Shown: positions 8,309 through 17,363, numbered from the stretch's first letter. The stretch: DNA of 64,000 bases from JAJFUI01 sp963754135 (GCA_963754135.1 CAVWEY010000002.1:930001-994000), one strand, 5' to 3'. Notes: a model not told the origin generated them from the sequence alone. Translations and numbers: made by a program.

Positions 8309-10210
8309 CTACCGGATCAACTTCTTCAACTCCGCCTCGAGGTCGACGGTAGAGACGGCGCGGTTGACGACCTTGCCCTGCTGGTCCACCAGGATCATCG
8401 TCGGCACGGTGAGGATTCCCATCGCGTTGGCCGGCCGGCTATCCAGCCCGCCCTCCTCGAAAATCTGCGGCCAGGGCAACGGGTTCTCGGCCAGATAGGC
8501 GTTCAGGTCCTTCACGTCGTGGTCCAGGCTGACGCCGATGATCGCCAGCGAGCGGCCGTACTTGTTCCACATTTCTTTCAACGTGGCCATGTCGGCCTTG
8601 GCCGGCCCGCACCACGTGGCCCAATACTGGATCAGGACCACTTTGCCGCGGTAGTTGGCCAGGTCGATCGGGCTGCCCTGCGGGCTTTGGCCGCGGAGCG
8701 TGATGGTCTTGCCCACCGAGTCGAGGCGGACCTGCGCCCGGCCGCCTTCCGGCCCGCCGGCGAGTTGGGGAACTCCTCGACGATCCGCACGTACTGCCGC
8801 CTTGCCTCGTCCTCTTGGCCGGTGAACTCCTGGCTGATGGCCAACTGGAGCATGGCCTCGGCGGCGTCGGGCGACGTCGGATACTGGGCGATGTAGTTCT
8901 CCAGAGTCTTGAGCCACTCGGCCTGCACCTTGGCGAAATCGGCCTTGGGGGCCTGCAAGGCGCGGAAATAGGCCGCGGTGAGCTGGCGGAACTTGACGTA
9001 GGCCGCCAGATTCTTGTCCGCGTTGTTTCTTTCCAGCTTGCCGAAGAGCGTGTTGAGCCGCTCGGCGCCGTCCGTGTAGGCACCCGACTGGACGGCCGCG
9101 CTGAGCATGTCGGCAAGCTGACGGAACCACATGCTGCGTTCGTCGGCGGTCTTGGCGGCCTCGGCGATCTGTTCGAGCAGGTCAGCCCGGCGGCCCGTGT
9201 ACCGGGCCTGCTCCGTCGGCGTGGTTGCCCGAGAGGCTTCACGATCGAGGCTCTCCAAGTCGGCCAGTAGTTTCTGTGAAGTCTCGCCCGGCCCCGACCC
9301 GCCCGTTTCGTTGTGTACGGTCATCGAGGCTTGGAAGAAGAAACCGCCGGGAGTGGCTTCGGCCTGCCCCTCGGCCATCGGTTGCGGCGCGTCGATCAGC
9401 CGCCAGACGTCGCCGACTTGCACCAGGGTGCCGATCTGCACTTGCCCGTGCTTCCCGCCGCTTTCCACGATCGCCGTCACGTTCTCGTACACCCGCACGT
9501 CCTTAGTCGATTGGTCGGTTCCGGCCGGCACGATCCCCGGGCGGCTGGCGCTGAACTGGACCCAGGTTGCATCCGGGGCGAGGGCCTTCTGCCCGGCCAA
9601 TACGGCCTTGAAACCGGCCATCGCCTTGCTCAACTTCTCGGCCACGGCCTGCGCTCTGGCCTTGCCCAGCCCCAGCGACCGCAATTCGGCAGGCGTCAAC
9701 AGCAGGCGGGCGAAACGGTCGGCATCGCGCGTGGCGAGCGCCGCCACCGCTTCCGCGGTGACTTCCTCGGCCGAAATCTGCTTCCACGAACTGGATCACC
9801 CCGTCCTCGTTAGGGTCCAATCCCCAGCGGCTGCCGCCCGTGTGGAACCAGCGGTACTGGTCCGGTTTGCCGTTGTAATTGAAGTCGATGTCGCGGTAGA
9901 CCTCCAAGCCGTCCTTGTAGTAGCTCCACTGGTCCACCACGCCATCGTCGTTGGTGTCGACGAACTTCCGCAGGATCACGCCGTCGGGACTCTCGACGAT
10001 CCACCCCACGTGGCCGTCGATTTTCCTGGCGATGATCTTACACCGGGCGGCCACTTCCGGGCTGGGCCGGTCATAATCTACGCCAGGCTGGACCGGCACG
10101 AGTCTCAGGGCTTGCTCCGCCGTGGGGCTAGCCGCCCAGGACCATCCCGGCAACAGGAGCAGACTCAACGCGCAGAACAACACCATTTTAGGGGGGTAAA
10201 ACCGCATCAT
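8309..10210 (-). CDS. Secreted TlpA-type thioredoxin-fold protein with EF-hand-like repeats, two frameshifts
   Basis: Reassembled protein of about 630 residues. N-terminus: signal peptide (MVLFCALSLLLLPGWSWA). Next come EF-hand-like loops (DTNDDGVVDQWSYYKDG, DFNYNGKPDQYRWF, DPNEDGV), a long middle region with a tetratricopeptide-like block (FRALQAPKADFAKVQAEWLK), and a C-terminal AhpC/TSA-thioredoxin domain (GKVVLIQYWATWCGPAKADM, then VPTMILVDQQGK). The redox motif is CGPA, so the resolving cysteine is missing. Single-base shifts occur near 9784 (extra C) and near 8737 (a missing C in a C run). The ATG at 10210 follows AAGGAAGGA. Confidence 0.8.
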
Positions 10211-10388
10211 CTCAGTCCTTCCTTCCCTGTAGAGGTTTGCCGACGGCGCCGGCGCGAGCCGGCAGACACGTTCTAGTGTTTCGACGCAGTTGGGGACGGA
10301 ACATAAGCAGATTGCGGGATTTTTTCCGGTTGTAGCGACATTGTCGGGGGTTTGACACCACCGCGCCCTGCTGTAGAATTGCCGGATC

Positions 10389-10462
10389 GGGCGCATAGCT
10401 CAGTTGGTTAGAGCGCGTCCCTGATAAGGACGAGGTTTGCAGTTCGAGTCTGCGTGCGCCCA
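10389..10462 (+). tRNA. tRNA-Ile (anticodon GAT)
   Basis: A 74-base cloverleaf: acceptor GGGCGCA pairs with TGCGCCC, the D-arm is AGCTCAGTTGGTTAGAGC, the anticodon loop CTGATAA has GAT at 10423-10425, and the T-loop is TTCGAGT. The discriminator is A and CCA is not encoded. Its 3' half is the attachment site for the element that follows. Confidence 0.97.
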
Positions 10463-10463
10463 C
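10421..10463 (+). other. attL: 3' half of tRNA-Ile used as attachment site
   Basis: This 43-base stretch, from the anticodon to the acceptor end, recurs at 16820-16862 with 37 of 43 bases identical. The anticodon-side 16 bases and the last 9 bases are the same; T-stem differences keep pairing. Confidence 0.8.
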
Positions 10464-10468
10464 TCGCA

Positions 10469-10504
10469 AAGCCTTACGTGGCAAGCAGTTACGTAAGGCT
10501 TTTC
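10469..10504 (+). terminator. Rho-independent terminator of tRNA-Ile
   Basis: Perfect 11-bp arms (AAGCCTTACGT and its complement) with an 11-base loop, followed by TTTTC, begin 7 bases after the tRNA. Confidence 0.85.
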
Positions 10505-10529
10505 TTGTAGATAGAAAGTGGTGTGGGCG

Positions 10530-10551
10530 GCGGTGCTATGCCGGTGCTAGG
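10530..10551 (+). promoter_or_regulatory. Left arm-type repeats of the island (putative integrase sites)
   Basis: Two adjacent 11-bp units, GCGGTGCTATG and CCGGTGCTAGG. Three more copies in the same orientation lie near the right end (16666-16731). Confidence 0.55.
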
Positions 10552-10714
10552 TGGCGACGGAAAACGGCGTCGATTTCCAGCCCAGCAGGGGGTGGGATAG
10601 CAAGTGAGAAAGCACCCCTGTCAGTGCGGGCATTTAGGACGTGGCGGGATTCGTCCCTACCGCCGTGGTTTTCCGCCGTTGCTTTTCAGTGCCCCTGTAT
10701 TCCGGGGTGTACCC

Positions 10715-10987
10715 TTACCCTTCTCGGCGCGGTTGCCAGTGCTGTTGGCTCTCATCCTTTGGCGGGATACCGTCCAGGTGCGGATTCAACAGCCGAATCG
10801 TGGTTTCGGCTTTAGCCCATGTCTGCTGAATTGCAAGGCATCGCCTGCAAATCTGTTGGGGCGAGGGATCGAACCCGGGTCCACACCCACCAGCCAATGG
10901 CCCATCGTTCGCTTCAACAAAGGCTTGAGCGTTCAGGTACGGAGTGTCTTTCGTCGGTCGGCCAAGCTTCATGCCGGCATCGTACAT
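10715..10987 (-). CDS. Small island protein of unknown function
   Basis: Up to 90 residues, starting MYDAGMKLGRPTKDTPYLNA; the second Met is the more natural start. The C-terminal half (ICRRCLAIQQTWAKAETTIR) is predicted helical, with two cysteines. I do not recognise the family. It is the last minus-strand gene of the island, next to the left arm repeats. Its composition reads as coding, but the Shine-Dalgarno is weak. Confidence 0.45.
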   Translation of the reverse strand: MYDAGMKLGRPTKDTPYLNAQAFVEANDGPLAGGCGPGFDPSPQQICRRCLAIQQTWAKAETTIRLLNPHLDGIPPKDESQQHWQPRREG

Positions 10988-11105
10988 ACCCTACAAAAAG
11001 GGGGCAAGGCGTGTGAGCCTCGCGCGCCTGTGCCCGCCCGCCGAGACAGCCCCGGCCGTCTTTCTGCTGTGAAAAGCGGCTACGGGTATACTCCATTCCC
11101 TTCCT
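10988..11105. other. Short island spacer
   Basis: About 120 bases between two unknown genes; no structure noticed. Confidence 0.3.
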
Positions 11106-11588
11106 TCACTCAGCAACCGCCACTTGCGGGGCAGACAACCATTGATCGTCTTGACGGTATCGCGGGCCAGGCCAGGAGCACGGTTCCAACGCCAAGCAAA
11201 ATCCGGTCACTACGCCCACCAACTCCTGCATCACATCGGTGTCCAACGTGGCACCGTGCTGGTCGAGACACTTCTGAACCTCATGCTCCACCGCGCTCTG
11301 GAGCCATTTGTCCAAGTCCCCGCGTGTTATCGCCCGGTTGGCCACTTCGCTGGTCGACTCCGATGGCTGCACGTTGACCGATTCGGACTCCGCCGGTCCT
11401 TTACCCAGTTCGGCCGGCTCGGGCGGGTACTTCTCAGCCAACTCCTCCCAAGCCTTAGTCGCGGCGTCGAGTTTCTTCATGCCCGCGGCGCGAAACTCCT
11501 TGATCCGGCCATCCTTCCAAGCGGCAGCTTCGGACCACAAGCCCGTTGCTCGAAGCCTGTCATGCAGTTCGATCTTTGATTCGCCCAT
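11106..11588 (-). CDS. Island protein of unknown function
   Basis: 160 residues from the ATG at 11588, which follows AAGGAG at 9 bases; a GTG three codons upstream is less likely. It is acidic and helical at the N-terminus (MGESKIELHDRLRATGLW, AAWKDGRIKEFRAAGM), then WEELAEKYPPEP and a second helical block (DLDKWLQSAVEHEVQKCLDQ). No family recognised. It lies downstream of the primase-helicase in the same direction. Confidence 0.65.
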   Translation of the reverse strand: MGESKIELHDRLRATGLWSEAAAWKDGRIKEFRAAGMKKLDAATKAWEELAEKYPPEPAELGKGPAESESVNVQPSESTSEVANRAITRGDLDKWLQSAVEHEVQKCLDQHGATLDTDVMQELVGVVTGFCLALEPCSWPGPRYRQDDQWLSAPQVAVAE

Positions 11589-11788
11589 CGTGAACACTCC
11601 TTGCTTAACAACTTGCCTAAATTAACGCAAAAAGCCATTCGGCTACCATTCCACCTATCTTAACTACAAAATCCACCATTGTGAGGAGTGGTATAGATAC
11701 GCCGTATCGTCGCCATTTGACCCCAGGGGGTTGGTTCAATTTCCGGCCGAAAGGGGGGCCCCAGAGGGTCTGCCTAAAGATTGGGCAG

Positions 11789-12015
11789 TCATTGGCCCAC
11801 CGCCTTGTGCTCCGCTTGCTGCCCGGTCAGCATGGCGGCCAGTCGCTCCCGCTCAGCTTGGGACAGACCGGCCAATGTCGCGGCGAGCTTGGCCAGCGGG
11901 TCGCCCTGGTCGATGGCGTCAGCGTTTGCGTTTTCGGCTTCGCTGGTACAAGCGGCCGAAGGCGTCGGCGTAAGTGCTGGCACGTTGCGCAGAAACGTTT
12001 TAGCTGGTCGATCAT
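11789..12015 (-). CDS. Small island protein, two frameshifts
   Basis: An ATG at 12015, preceded by AAGGAAAGGAACC, starts MIDQLKRFCATCQH. Removing one T and one C downstream joins this to YADAFGRLYQRS and ENANADAIDQGDPLAK, then LAGLSQAERERLAAMLTG, giving a plausible 74-residue helical protein. Each segment lies in a different frame. Function unknown. It sits just after the primase-helicase gene. Confidence 0.5.
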
Positions 12016-12086
12016 TGGTAGGGTTCCTTTCCTTCTTGGGAGCACACCGCCAAGAGAAAGAACTTGGCGGTGTGCTCTGTGATACC

Positions 12087-14105
12087 TCAAAAAAGTGGCA
12101 AATTCTCCGTGTTTTGGGGCACACCGCCCAGATCGCCAAGTTCTTTGTCTTTAGGGTCTTGGCGGTGTGCTTGGCGGTGTGCTCCGGCAGCGTCGAGTAC
12201 CGAGAAAGAAGACCGCCACAACCAGGGGCCGGGATTCTCTGGACGGTACGCTTCGACGCCGAGAGCCTGCCTTGCACGTTCCAGCGTCCGCTTTGCGCCG
12301 CCTTCCCCGTTTACCCATTCGTCCGTCAACTCTTTTGCCGGTCGCGGGCCGTCGGCGAGGGCGGTATCCAACCAAGCTACCGCCGCGTCCAGAGCGTCGG
12401 AGTCAGGGCCGGGCTTGTGGGCGGTTTGTTCGGCGGCAAGCCCCTGGTCGGCCGACATGGCGATAGGATCGTCTTCCCACCAGAGGCGTGGCGGTTCGCC
12501 GCCAATCGAAAACGCCAACCCGTCACCCTCGTCGGCCAGGTTGTTCTTGCCAGGAAGCAACAGGCGACGGGTTTTGTTTTCAGGATCGCGTGACAGGTGC
12601 CACACCGCTCTGGCAATGCCCGTGAAGGCCCGGCTGCCAAGTGCGGAGTCATCGGCACTTTCACCAACGCTCTTGCGACGGTGGGCCAGCACCAGCACCG
12701 CCGGGCCATACTTTTCAGCCAACAGTGCAATTGGGGCTAACACGCTTCGGACTTCGTTGTCCCGGTGGGCGTCAGTTTTGCCGCCAAGAAAACTGCCGAT
12801 AGGGTCCACCACGATCAACTTACAATCCGGCAGTTTCACCAGCGCCGCTTCGATGGCCTCCACGTCGGCCAGCGTTATCATCCGCTCATGTTGGCCTTCA
12901 CTATCAACACGTCGCACCGCCGACAGCAGATGGACTCGCCGCACGTTGGCATGGTGTGCATCGAGCCGTGGACGGATCGTGTCGCCAGGATCATCTTCGG
13001 CAGAAATCGAAATAACCGAACCCATCGGGCACAATGCGCCATCGGGCCACGGTGTGCCGGTCGTCACACGCGCCGCCATATCGGTAGTGAGAAAACTCTT
13101 GCCTTCCCCCGGCCGGCCGACAAGCAGCGTGATTCGACCCAGTGGGATTCGCCCCTGCCACAACCAGGAGATCGAACGAGGTTCCACGTCGGCCAAGCAA
13201 ATCAAGATCGGTCCCGATGTAGGCGTTTCTTCCGGCTCCGACTCCGGCGTGGCTTCGGCCAGCTCAACCAGCTTCTCTCGTGTGCCACCAGCCGCCAGCC
13301 AATCGCTTACGTCACCCTTGACCGGCAGGCCGGGAAGCTCGACGATCCGTACCGATGCCGCAATGCCTTGCAGTGTTATCGCAACTTGCTGGGCATGTTT
13401 TCGGCCGGCTTCGTCGTTGTCAGGCAGAATGAACACCCGCCGACCGCGAAGGTGCTGGGCATGGTCGGCAGTCCATTTTCCGGCCCCGCCCACGTTGCAT
13501 GTTGCCAACAAGTTGATGCCGGCCAGATTGTCAACATCCTTTTCGCCCTCGGGCAGGAAGATAAACCGTTTCGGATTGGCCAACAGTTCCGGCAGGCGAT
13601 ACGGGACTTGCCGCACGCCTTTGGTTGACCACGCCCAACCGCCTTCCGGCTTTGGGCGCCGCTGGCGGAAGTCCTTCGGCTCGAATCGGACCACCTCGTA
13701 CAGTAGATTGTCTTGCTCATCGACATAACGGTAGGTGGCGACGATCTTGGGCTTGCCGTTGCCTGTGCCAGCCCCGATGGTGGAGGTCCAGCCAAGCACG
13801 TGACCTTCGGTCGGCTTCGCGTCAAGATGCTTGGCCAGTTCCGCCACCGCTTGGGTGAAGTCCCAACCGCACGACCACATTAGCCCGGCTATCCCGTCGC
13901 CGTTTTTCTCCGCAAAACACTGGTTGCAAAACAGCGCGCCCGCTTCGCCGTCGATCAACCGGAACCGATTCACACCACCGCATCGCGGGCATGGATGGTG
14001 CTTGCCGTCCAGGACTTCGGCGGGGATTCCGCCGAGTGAGGCTAGTATTTCCGGCCAACGCCCGGCGGCTTGTCGCTTGATAGATTCCACGTCGTGATTA
14101 GACAT
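12087..14105 (-). CDS. Primase-helicase: zinc ribbon, Toprim and RepA-like AAA ATPase
   Basis: 672 residues, intact. A zinc ribbon (HPCPRCGG about 37-44, CNQC about 60-63) is followed by a Toprim-like fold (FIFLPEGEKDVDNLAG, RRVFILPDNDEAGRKHA) and a RecA-like ATPase (LLVGRPGEGKSFLTTDMAAR, Walker B CKLIVVDPIGSFLGG, AVLVLAHRRKS). This domain order is known from plasmid and satellite replication proteins of the AAA_25/RepA type. It most likely primes and unwinds the element's own origin. Its ATG overlaps the end of the upstream CxxC gene by 8 bases. Confidence 0.88.
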   Translation of the reverse strand: MSNHDVESIKRQAAGRWPEILASLGGIPAEVLDGKHHPCPRCGGVNRFRLIDGEAGALFCNQCFAEKNGDGIAGLMWSCGWDFTQAVAELAKHLDAKPTEGHVLGWTSTIGAGTGNGKPKIVATYRYVDEQDNLLYEVVRFEPKDFRQRRPKPEGGWAWSTKGVRQVPYRLPELLANPKRFIFLPEGEKDVDNLAGINLLATCNVGGAGKWTADHAQHLRGRRVFILPDNDEAGRKHAQQVAITLQGIAASVRIVELPGLPVKGDVSDWLAAGGTREKLVELAEATPESEPEETPTSGPILICLADVEPRSISWLWQGRIPLGRITLLVGRPGEGKSFLTTDMAARVTTGTPWPDGALCPMGSVISISAEDDPGDTIRPRLDAHHANVRRVHLLSAVRRVDSEGQHERMITLADVEAIEAALVKLPDCKLIVVDPIGSFLGGKTDAHRDNEVRSVLAPIALLAEKYGPAVLVLAHRRKSVGESADDSALGSRAFTGIARAVWHLSRDPENKTRRLLLPGKNNLADEGDGLAFSIGGEPPRLWWEDDPIAMSADQGLAAEQTAHKPGPDSDALDAAVAWLDTALADGPRPAKELTDEWVNGEGGAKRTLERARQALGVEAYRPENPGPWLWRSSFSVLDAAGAHRQAHRQDPKDKELGDLGGVPQNTENLPLF

Positions 14106-14409
14106 TGTAGCCCTCGCAATCCGGCAGTAGCCGTTGCCAGGTCGTCAAAGTTGCACCCTTCCGCGAATCCAACCGCAGCGCGAATCGGTGGCCGCACTCG
14201 CCAAAGAACTTCAACTCCACTTCGATTCCCGAGTCATCGGGGCGGGACCGCACAGATTCCACGTGGATACACTCGTCGCCGCAGATGGCGCACGTCACAC
14301 AATCGAAGCGGCGAACAACGTCCAGCACCGCGTGGCTCAGCGGCTCGATCGGGCAGGGTTGGGCGCGCCTTGCTCGTTGCCACGGGCGCGGAAGGGCGGT
14401 ACAATTCAT
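14098..14409 (-). CDS. Small CxxC protein of the island
   Basis: 103 residues. AGGAGA lies 8 bases before the ATG. The centre has FDCVTCAICGDECIHVESV, a likely zinc-binding knuckle, followed by a beta-like stretch (IEVELKFFGECGHRFALRL). Function unknown. Its TAA lies inside the start of the primase-helicase gene, so the two are coupled. Confidence 0.65.
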   Translation of the reverse strand: MNCTALPRPWQRARRAQPCPIEPLSHAVLDVVRRFDCVTCAICGDECIHVESVRSRPDDSGIEVELKFFGECGHRFALRLDSRKGATLTTWQRLLPDCEGYNV

Positions 14410-14423
14410 GCGTGCATTCTCCT

Positions 14424-14461
14424 AGCCCCGCCGTGGTTGCTATCTACGACGGGGCTTTTTT
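14424..14461 (+). terminator. Hairpin with T run, plus strand
   Basis: AGCCCCG/CGGGGCT arms with one internal mismatch are followed by TTTTTT on the plus strand. No plus-strand gene is recognised upstream within the island, so it may guard against antisense transcription. On the minus strand it lies in the leader of the CxxC gene, just before the Shine-Dalgarno. Confidence 0.6.
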
Positions 14462-14468
14462 CGTGGGG

Positions 14469-14678
14469 TCACTCGGCCGCGCCGCCGACGGTGCGGGATT
14501 CAAGGAAGCGCTCGAGGTCCGCGACGCGATAGCGGCAGAGCGAACCGACCTTGACCATCGGCAGGTGATAGCGCCGGGTCGTCGCCCAGACGGCGAGCGT
14601 TTGCTCCTTCACGCCGAGAAACGCCGCGGCCTCACGTCGCGTGAGAAGGGAAGAAGGGGAGGAAACTGTAGTGCTCAT
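14469..14678 (-). CDS. Excisionase/MerR-like helix-turn-helix protein
   Basis: 69 residues. LTRREAAAFLGVKEQTLAVW, then KVGSLCRYRVADLERFLESR, is the helix-turn-helix 17 (excisionase) layout. Probable role: directionality factor and/or regulator of the island. It lies between the integrase operon and the replication gene. Confidence 0.85.
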   Translation of the reverse strand: MSTTVSSPSSLLTRREAAAFLGVKEQTLAVWATTRRYHLPMVKVGSLCRYRVADLERFLESRTVGGAAE

Positions 14679-14782
14679 AGAACCCTCAAGATCGAATTAC
14701 AGGTTGGCAAGTTCAACTCTGTAATGGATCGTATTGAGGGGCGAGCATTCCGTCAATTTCCACTCTGTACAGGATGGACTAA

Positions 14783-15406
14783 CTATTTTCGCCTTTTCTT
14801 CTTGGCCTTCATGCCGAGCGTGATTCGGCGGATTTGGCTAAACGAGTGGGGTTTCAACTCGTTGGCGAGACGGTCTGCGGCGACGCGGTGTTGGGCACAG
14901 TTCAAGCTCAGACCAGCATCAAGTTTCCTTTGGACGGCCGCGCGGATTGCGACGGTCTCTCCCGTCCTCTTCTCGGCCCTCGTCGCTCGGGCCGTCAGCA
15001 GCGATTTCAGTTGTTTGACTTGCCGTTTTATGGTGCGCGTGTCGTCGCGCCTTTTCACAACGTAGCCTCTTAAAAAGCCAATTTGCGCCGTTGCGCGGAG
15101 AACGTTAATCCACAGGTTGTTGACTTTGCTGACTGCGGCCTGAATTCTGGATTCCTGGAATGGGTGTTCGCTACTCTCCAACAGCAACTCCATGGCGGTA
15201 CTCGCGATGGCGCCACTTTGCCCCTCCGCGAGGACAAGTATGGCGTCCTCCATTGCCGACCGGATGTCCTCCTCAACGTCACCCTCGATGATCCGATCTC
15301 CGAATGGGGCCTTGAAGTGAGCATGGACCTCATCCATGATCCTGTCGAGCAAAACCTTGTCAGCCCCGTACCCCATCAAAAGGTGCCTATAATTGGCGTT
15401 TTTCAC
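14783..15406 (-). CDS. Island protein of unknown function, coupled to integrase
   Basis: 207 residues from a GTG preceded by AGGAGG at 8 bases; the GTGA overlaps the integrase stop. It is helical throughout, ends very basic (MKAKKKRRK) and contains ESRIQAAVSKVNNLWINVLR. No known motif. The tight coupling to the integrase suggests a role in recombination or in maintenance of the element. Confidence 0.7.
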   Translation of the reverse strand: MKNANYRHLLMGYGADKVLLDRIMDEVHAHFKAPFGDRIIEGDVEEDIRSAMEDAILVLAEGQSGAIASTAMELLLESSEHPFQESRIQAAVSKVNNLWINVLRATAQIGFLRGYVVKRRDDTRTIKRQVKQLKSLLTARATRAEKRTGETVAIRAAVQRKLDAGLSLNCAQHRVAADRLANELKPHSFSQIRRITLGMKAKKKRRK

Positions 15407-16611
15407 GGTCGATCCTCCTGCTTTTCCAACAGCTTCACGCCGCCCACGTCAATTGTGAGATTGCCAGCCGTCAACATCGCGGTGGTAGCCGACTCGACCG
15501 AATCTCGCACGGGGTCCATTTGCAATCGGGCATAGATGGCGGTGGTGCTAACCTGGGTGTGCCCCAACGATTTCCCAATGATCGGCAGACTCGCGCCGCC
15601 CATCGCTTGCCACGATCCTAATGAGCGTCGAAGGTCATGGGGGCGAACATCGGACAAACCGGCGCGGGTGATAATCCGCTTCCATGCGCTCTTGGGTTTC
15701 GACGATATGGCCCGTCTTGCCACGGCTCGGGAATACCCACGGGCTGCCGTTGGTGCTCTGCCGACGGTTCTCTAGGATCGCCACGGCTGCCGGAACGAGC
15801 GGCACAACCACGGGCACGCCGCTCTTTGTTTCGGGTATTCGCCAATAGCGGGCTGTCAGGTCCAAATCGACCCATGCCATGCTTTGCACGTTGGCACGTC
15901 GTGCGCCGGTCAGCAGAGCCAACAAGACGAAGTCGCGTAGCATCTCGTTGGGTTCCTCCAGTAGGGACCGGAAAAACGCCGGCAGTTCGTCGCCCTGTAG
16001 GAACCGGTCGCGTTTCTCCTCAGAAAACTTCTTGACGCCGGCGGTGGGGTTGGTCCCGACATAGCCCATATCTGGGGCTTTGTTGAACATTGCTCTGACG
16101 AGGGCCAGCAGGCGATTGGCCGCGTAGGGGCCATTGTCGCGTGCCACTCGGGAGAAGAGCGATTGCACGTCAGGCTTCTTGATCGAGGATAGCTTCCGGC
16201 TCGCCCACGGTTTGAGATACCGATTGAATCGCCGCTCATCTTCCGGCCAGCCCTTGTTGCGTAGCTTCGCGTGCGAGTCGAGCCAAAAGTCAAACAGCCC
16301 TTTGATCGTCTGCTCATGGCGTGCGGCTTGCCGTGCGGCTTGGGGATCGTTGCCCTTGCCGACTTCGCCCACGATCACTTGGGCCTGCTTGGCGCCTGCT
16401 CGATGCTCATGGTTGGGAACCGCCCCAGCGGAATACGGACCGGCCGCCCGTTGGCCCACTTGTACAGGTAGAACGTCTTGGTTCCGGCGGGCGTGACACA
16501 GATTGTCAGCCCCTCCGTCTTGGCGTCGCGGTGGTAGACTCGGCTGCCCACGGGCACGGGCAGGGCCTCCAGCCGCGTCTTGGTGAACGGGAACCGATTG
16601 GTCTGGGTCAT
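15403..16611 (-). CDS. Tyrosine recombinase (integrase), two frameshifts
   Basis: Three pieces join into about 400 residues. N-terminal DUF4102/arm-binding part: FTKTRLEALPVPVGSRVYHR, TKTFYLYKWANGRPVRIPLG. Core-binding part: KLSSIKKPDVQSLFSRVARD. Catalytic part: first Arg in LLTGARRANVQSM, HDLRRS (H-x-x-R), GHTQVSTTAIYARL with His and the nucleophilic Tyr. All catalytic residues are present. One base is missing near 16395 and an extra A lies near 15697. The ATG at 16611 follows AGGAG. It should integrate the element into tRNA-Ile. Confidence 0.88.
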
Positions 16612-16665
16612 GGCAGGATCGCTCCTATCGCGTTTGTGGTGGCCGTGGCGGGCCGTCAAAACCAT

Positions 16666-16731
16666 CCGGTGCTAGGCCGGTGCTATGCGCCGTAGGAAAA
16701 CCGGGGCAATTACATCAAACCCGGTGCTATG
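16666..16731 (+). promoter_or_regulatory. Right arm-type repeats of the island
   Basis: Three 11-bp copies: CCGGTGCTAGG (16666-16676), directly followed by CCGGTGCTATG (16677-16687), then CCGGTGCTATG (16721-16731). They lie just upstream of the integrase gene and about 90 bases from the right attachment copy. Confidence 0.55.
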
Positions 16732-16799
16732 GCATCATATCGGCTTTTGTCGGGAAAGTCAACAAGAATACAATCAGATAGGGATAGGGTCAAACCTCG

Positions 16800-17317
16800 T
16801 CAAGCCCGTGGGACTGAGACTGATAAGGACGAGGTCTGGGGTTCGAATCCCCGTGCGCCCACCCGAACGGGTGTAGACACTTGTACCCCTTGGTATCCTT
16901 CGGGAAATCGAGGGGTACTTGTGTTTTCTTGCAGCCCGTTACTCCCCGATCCTGACGTGTACTGTGCCGGATTCTGTGCCGCGCTTTCCGTCGCTGCTGC
17001 CACCATTCCCGACGCCCGCCGAAAGTCGGCGTCCGTAACCTGAACGTAGTGCTTGGCCGCTATCGCTACGGTGTTCCCAATCCACCGGCAGACGGTGGTG
17101 ATAGGGTACTCTCGGGCCAGGTCGCTCTCGCAACTCGCCCGCAAAGCGTGGAACAGCCGGGGCCACGGTTCCAAGCCCCGCGCCGGACGATCTTCTCAAA
17201 CGTGGTCCGCAGATTGCAGTTCACCCAGCCCCGCGGGCCGTTTGCCGCCGGCAGGTACAGGTTGTTTGTCCAGACAACCTTGCGGCAATCCGCAGGGCGG
17301 TCTTGCGCGGCCTCGGC
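16800..17317 (-). pseudogene. Tyrosine recombinase C-terminal remnant
   Basis: NLYLPAANGPRGWVNCNLRT and TTFEKIV, then after a one-base shift LEPWPRLFHALRASCESDL, TTVCRWIGNTVAIAAKHYVQ and VTDADFRRASGM. The HxLR, G-N and HYVQ blocks, including the nucleophilic Tyr, are typical of the integrase C-terminus. The N-terminal and core-binding domains are gone. The tail reads antisense through the tRNA scar (GARGFEPQTSSLS), as integrases ending inside att sites do. Confidence 0.75.
16820..16862 (+). other. attR of island 1: partial tRNA-Ile 3' half
   Basis: CTGATAAGGACGAGGT, then a T-arm with GGGG/CCCC stem and the TGCGCCCAC end. There is no 5' half, so it is not a tRNA gene. It also forms the left boundary of the next, decayed element. 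Confidence 0.8.
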
Positions 17318-17328
17318 CTACTTTCCAC

Positions 17329-17357
17329 TTGATTCTTCCGCGGCGCCGGGCGATAAT
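17329..17357 (+). promoter_or_regulatory. Sigma-70-like promoter for the structured RNA
   Basis: TTGATT (17329-17334), a 17-base spacer and GATAAT (17352-17357). The predicted start near 17364 falls at the first hairpin of the RNA candidate. Confidence 0.6.
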
Positions 17358-17363
17358 TCATAC

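Larger units (their letters stand above)
10421..16862. mobile_element. 6.4-kb tRNA-Ile integrative element resembling a phage satellite
   Basis: Bounded by tRNA-Ile and a copy of its 3' half. All genes lie on the minus strand, in transcription order: integrase, unknown 207-aa protein, excisionase-like HTH, CxxC protein, Toprim/AAA primase-helicase, and three small unknown proteins. Direct 11-bp repeats near both ends look like integrase arm sites. There are no capsid, tail, terminase or conjugation genes, so it is satellite-like or a minimal replicating island rather than a complete phage. This classification is inference. Confidence 0.75.

Noticed and set aside
10212..10484. A protein frame reading VGARRLELQTSSLSG on the minus strand
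   Set aside because: It is the antisense translation of tRNA-Ile; the same wording recurs at the two tRNA scars.
10604..11377. A 257-codon plus-strand frame at the left end of the island
   Set aside because: No Shine-Dalgarno or domain; it lies opposite minus-strand island genes and is low-complexity in the first half.
16820..16862. A second tRNA-Ile gene
   Set aside because: Only the anticodon-to-acceptor half is present; the D-arm and 5' acceptor strand are absent, so it is an attachment scar.
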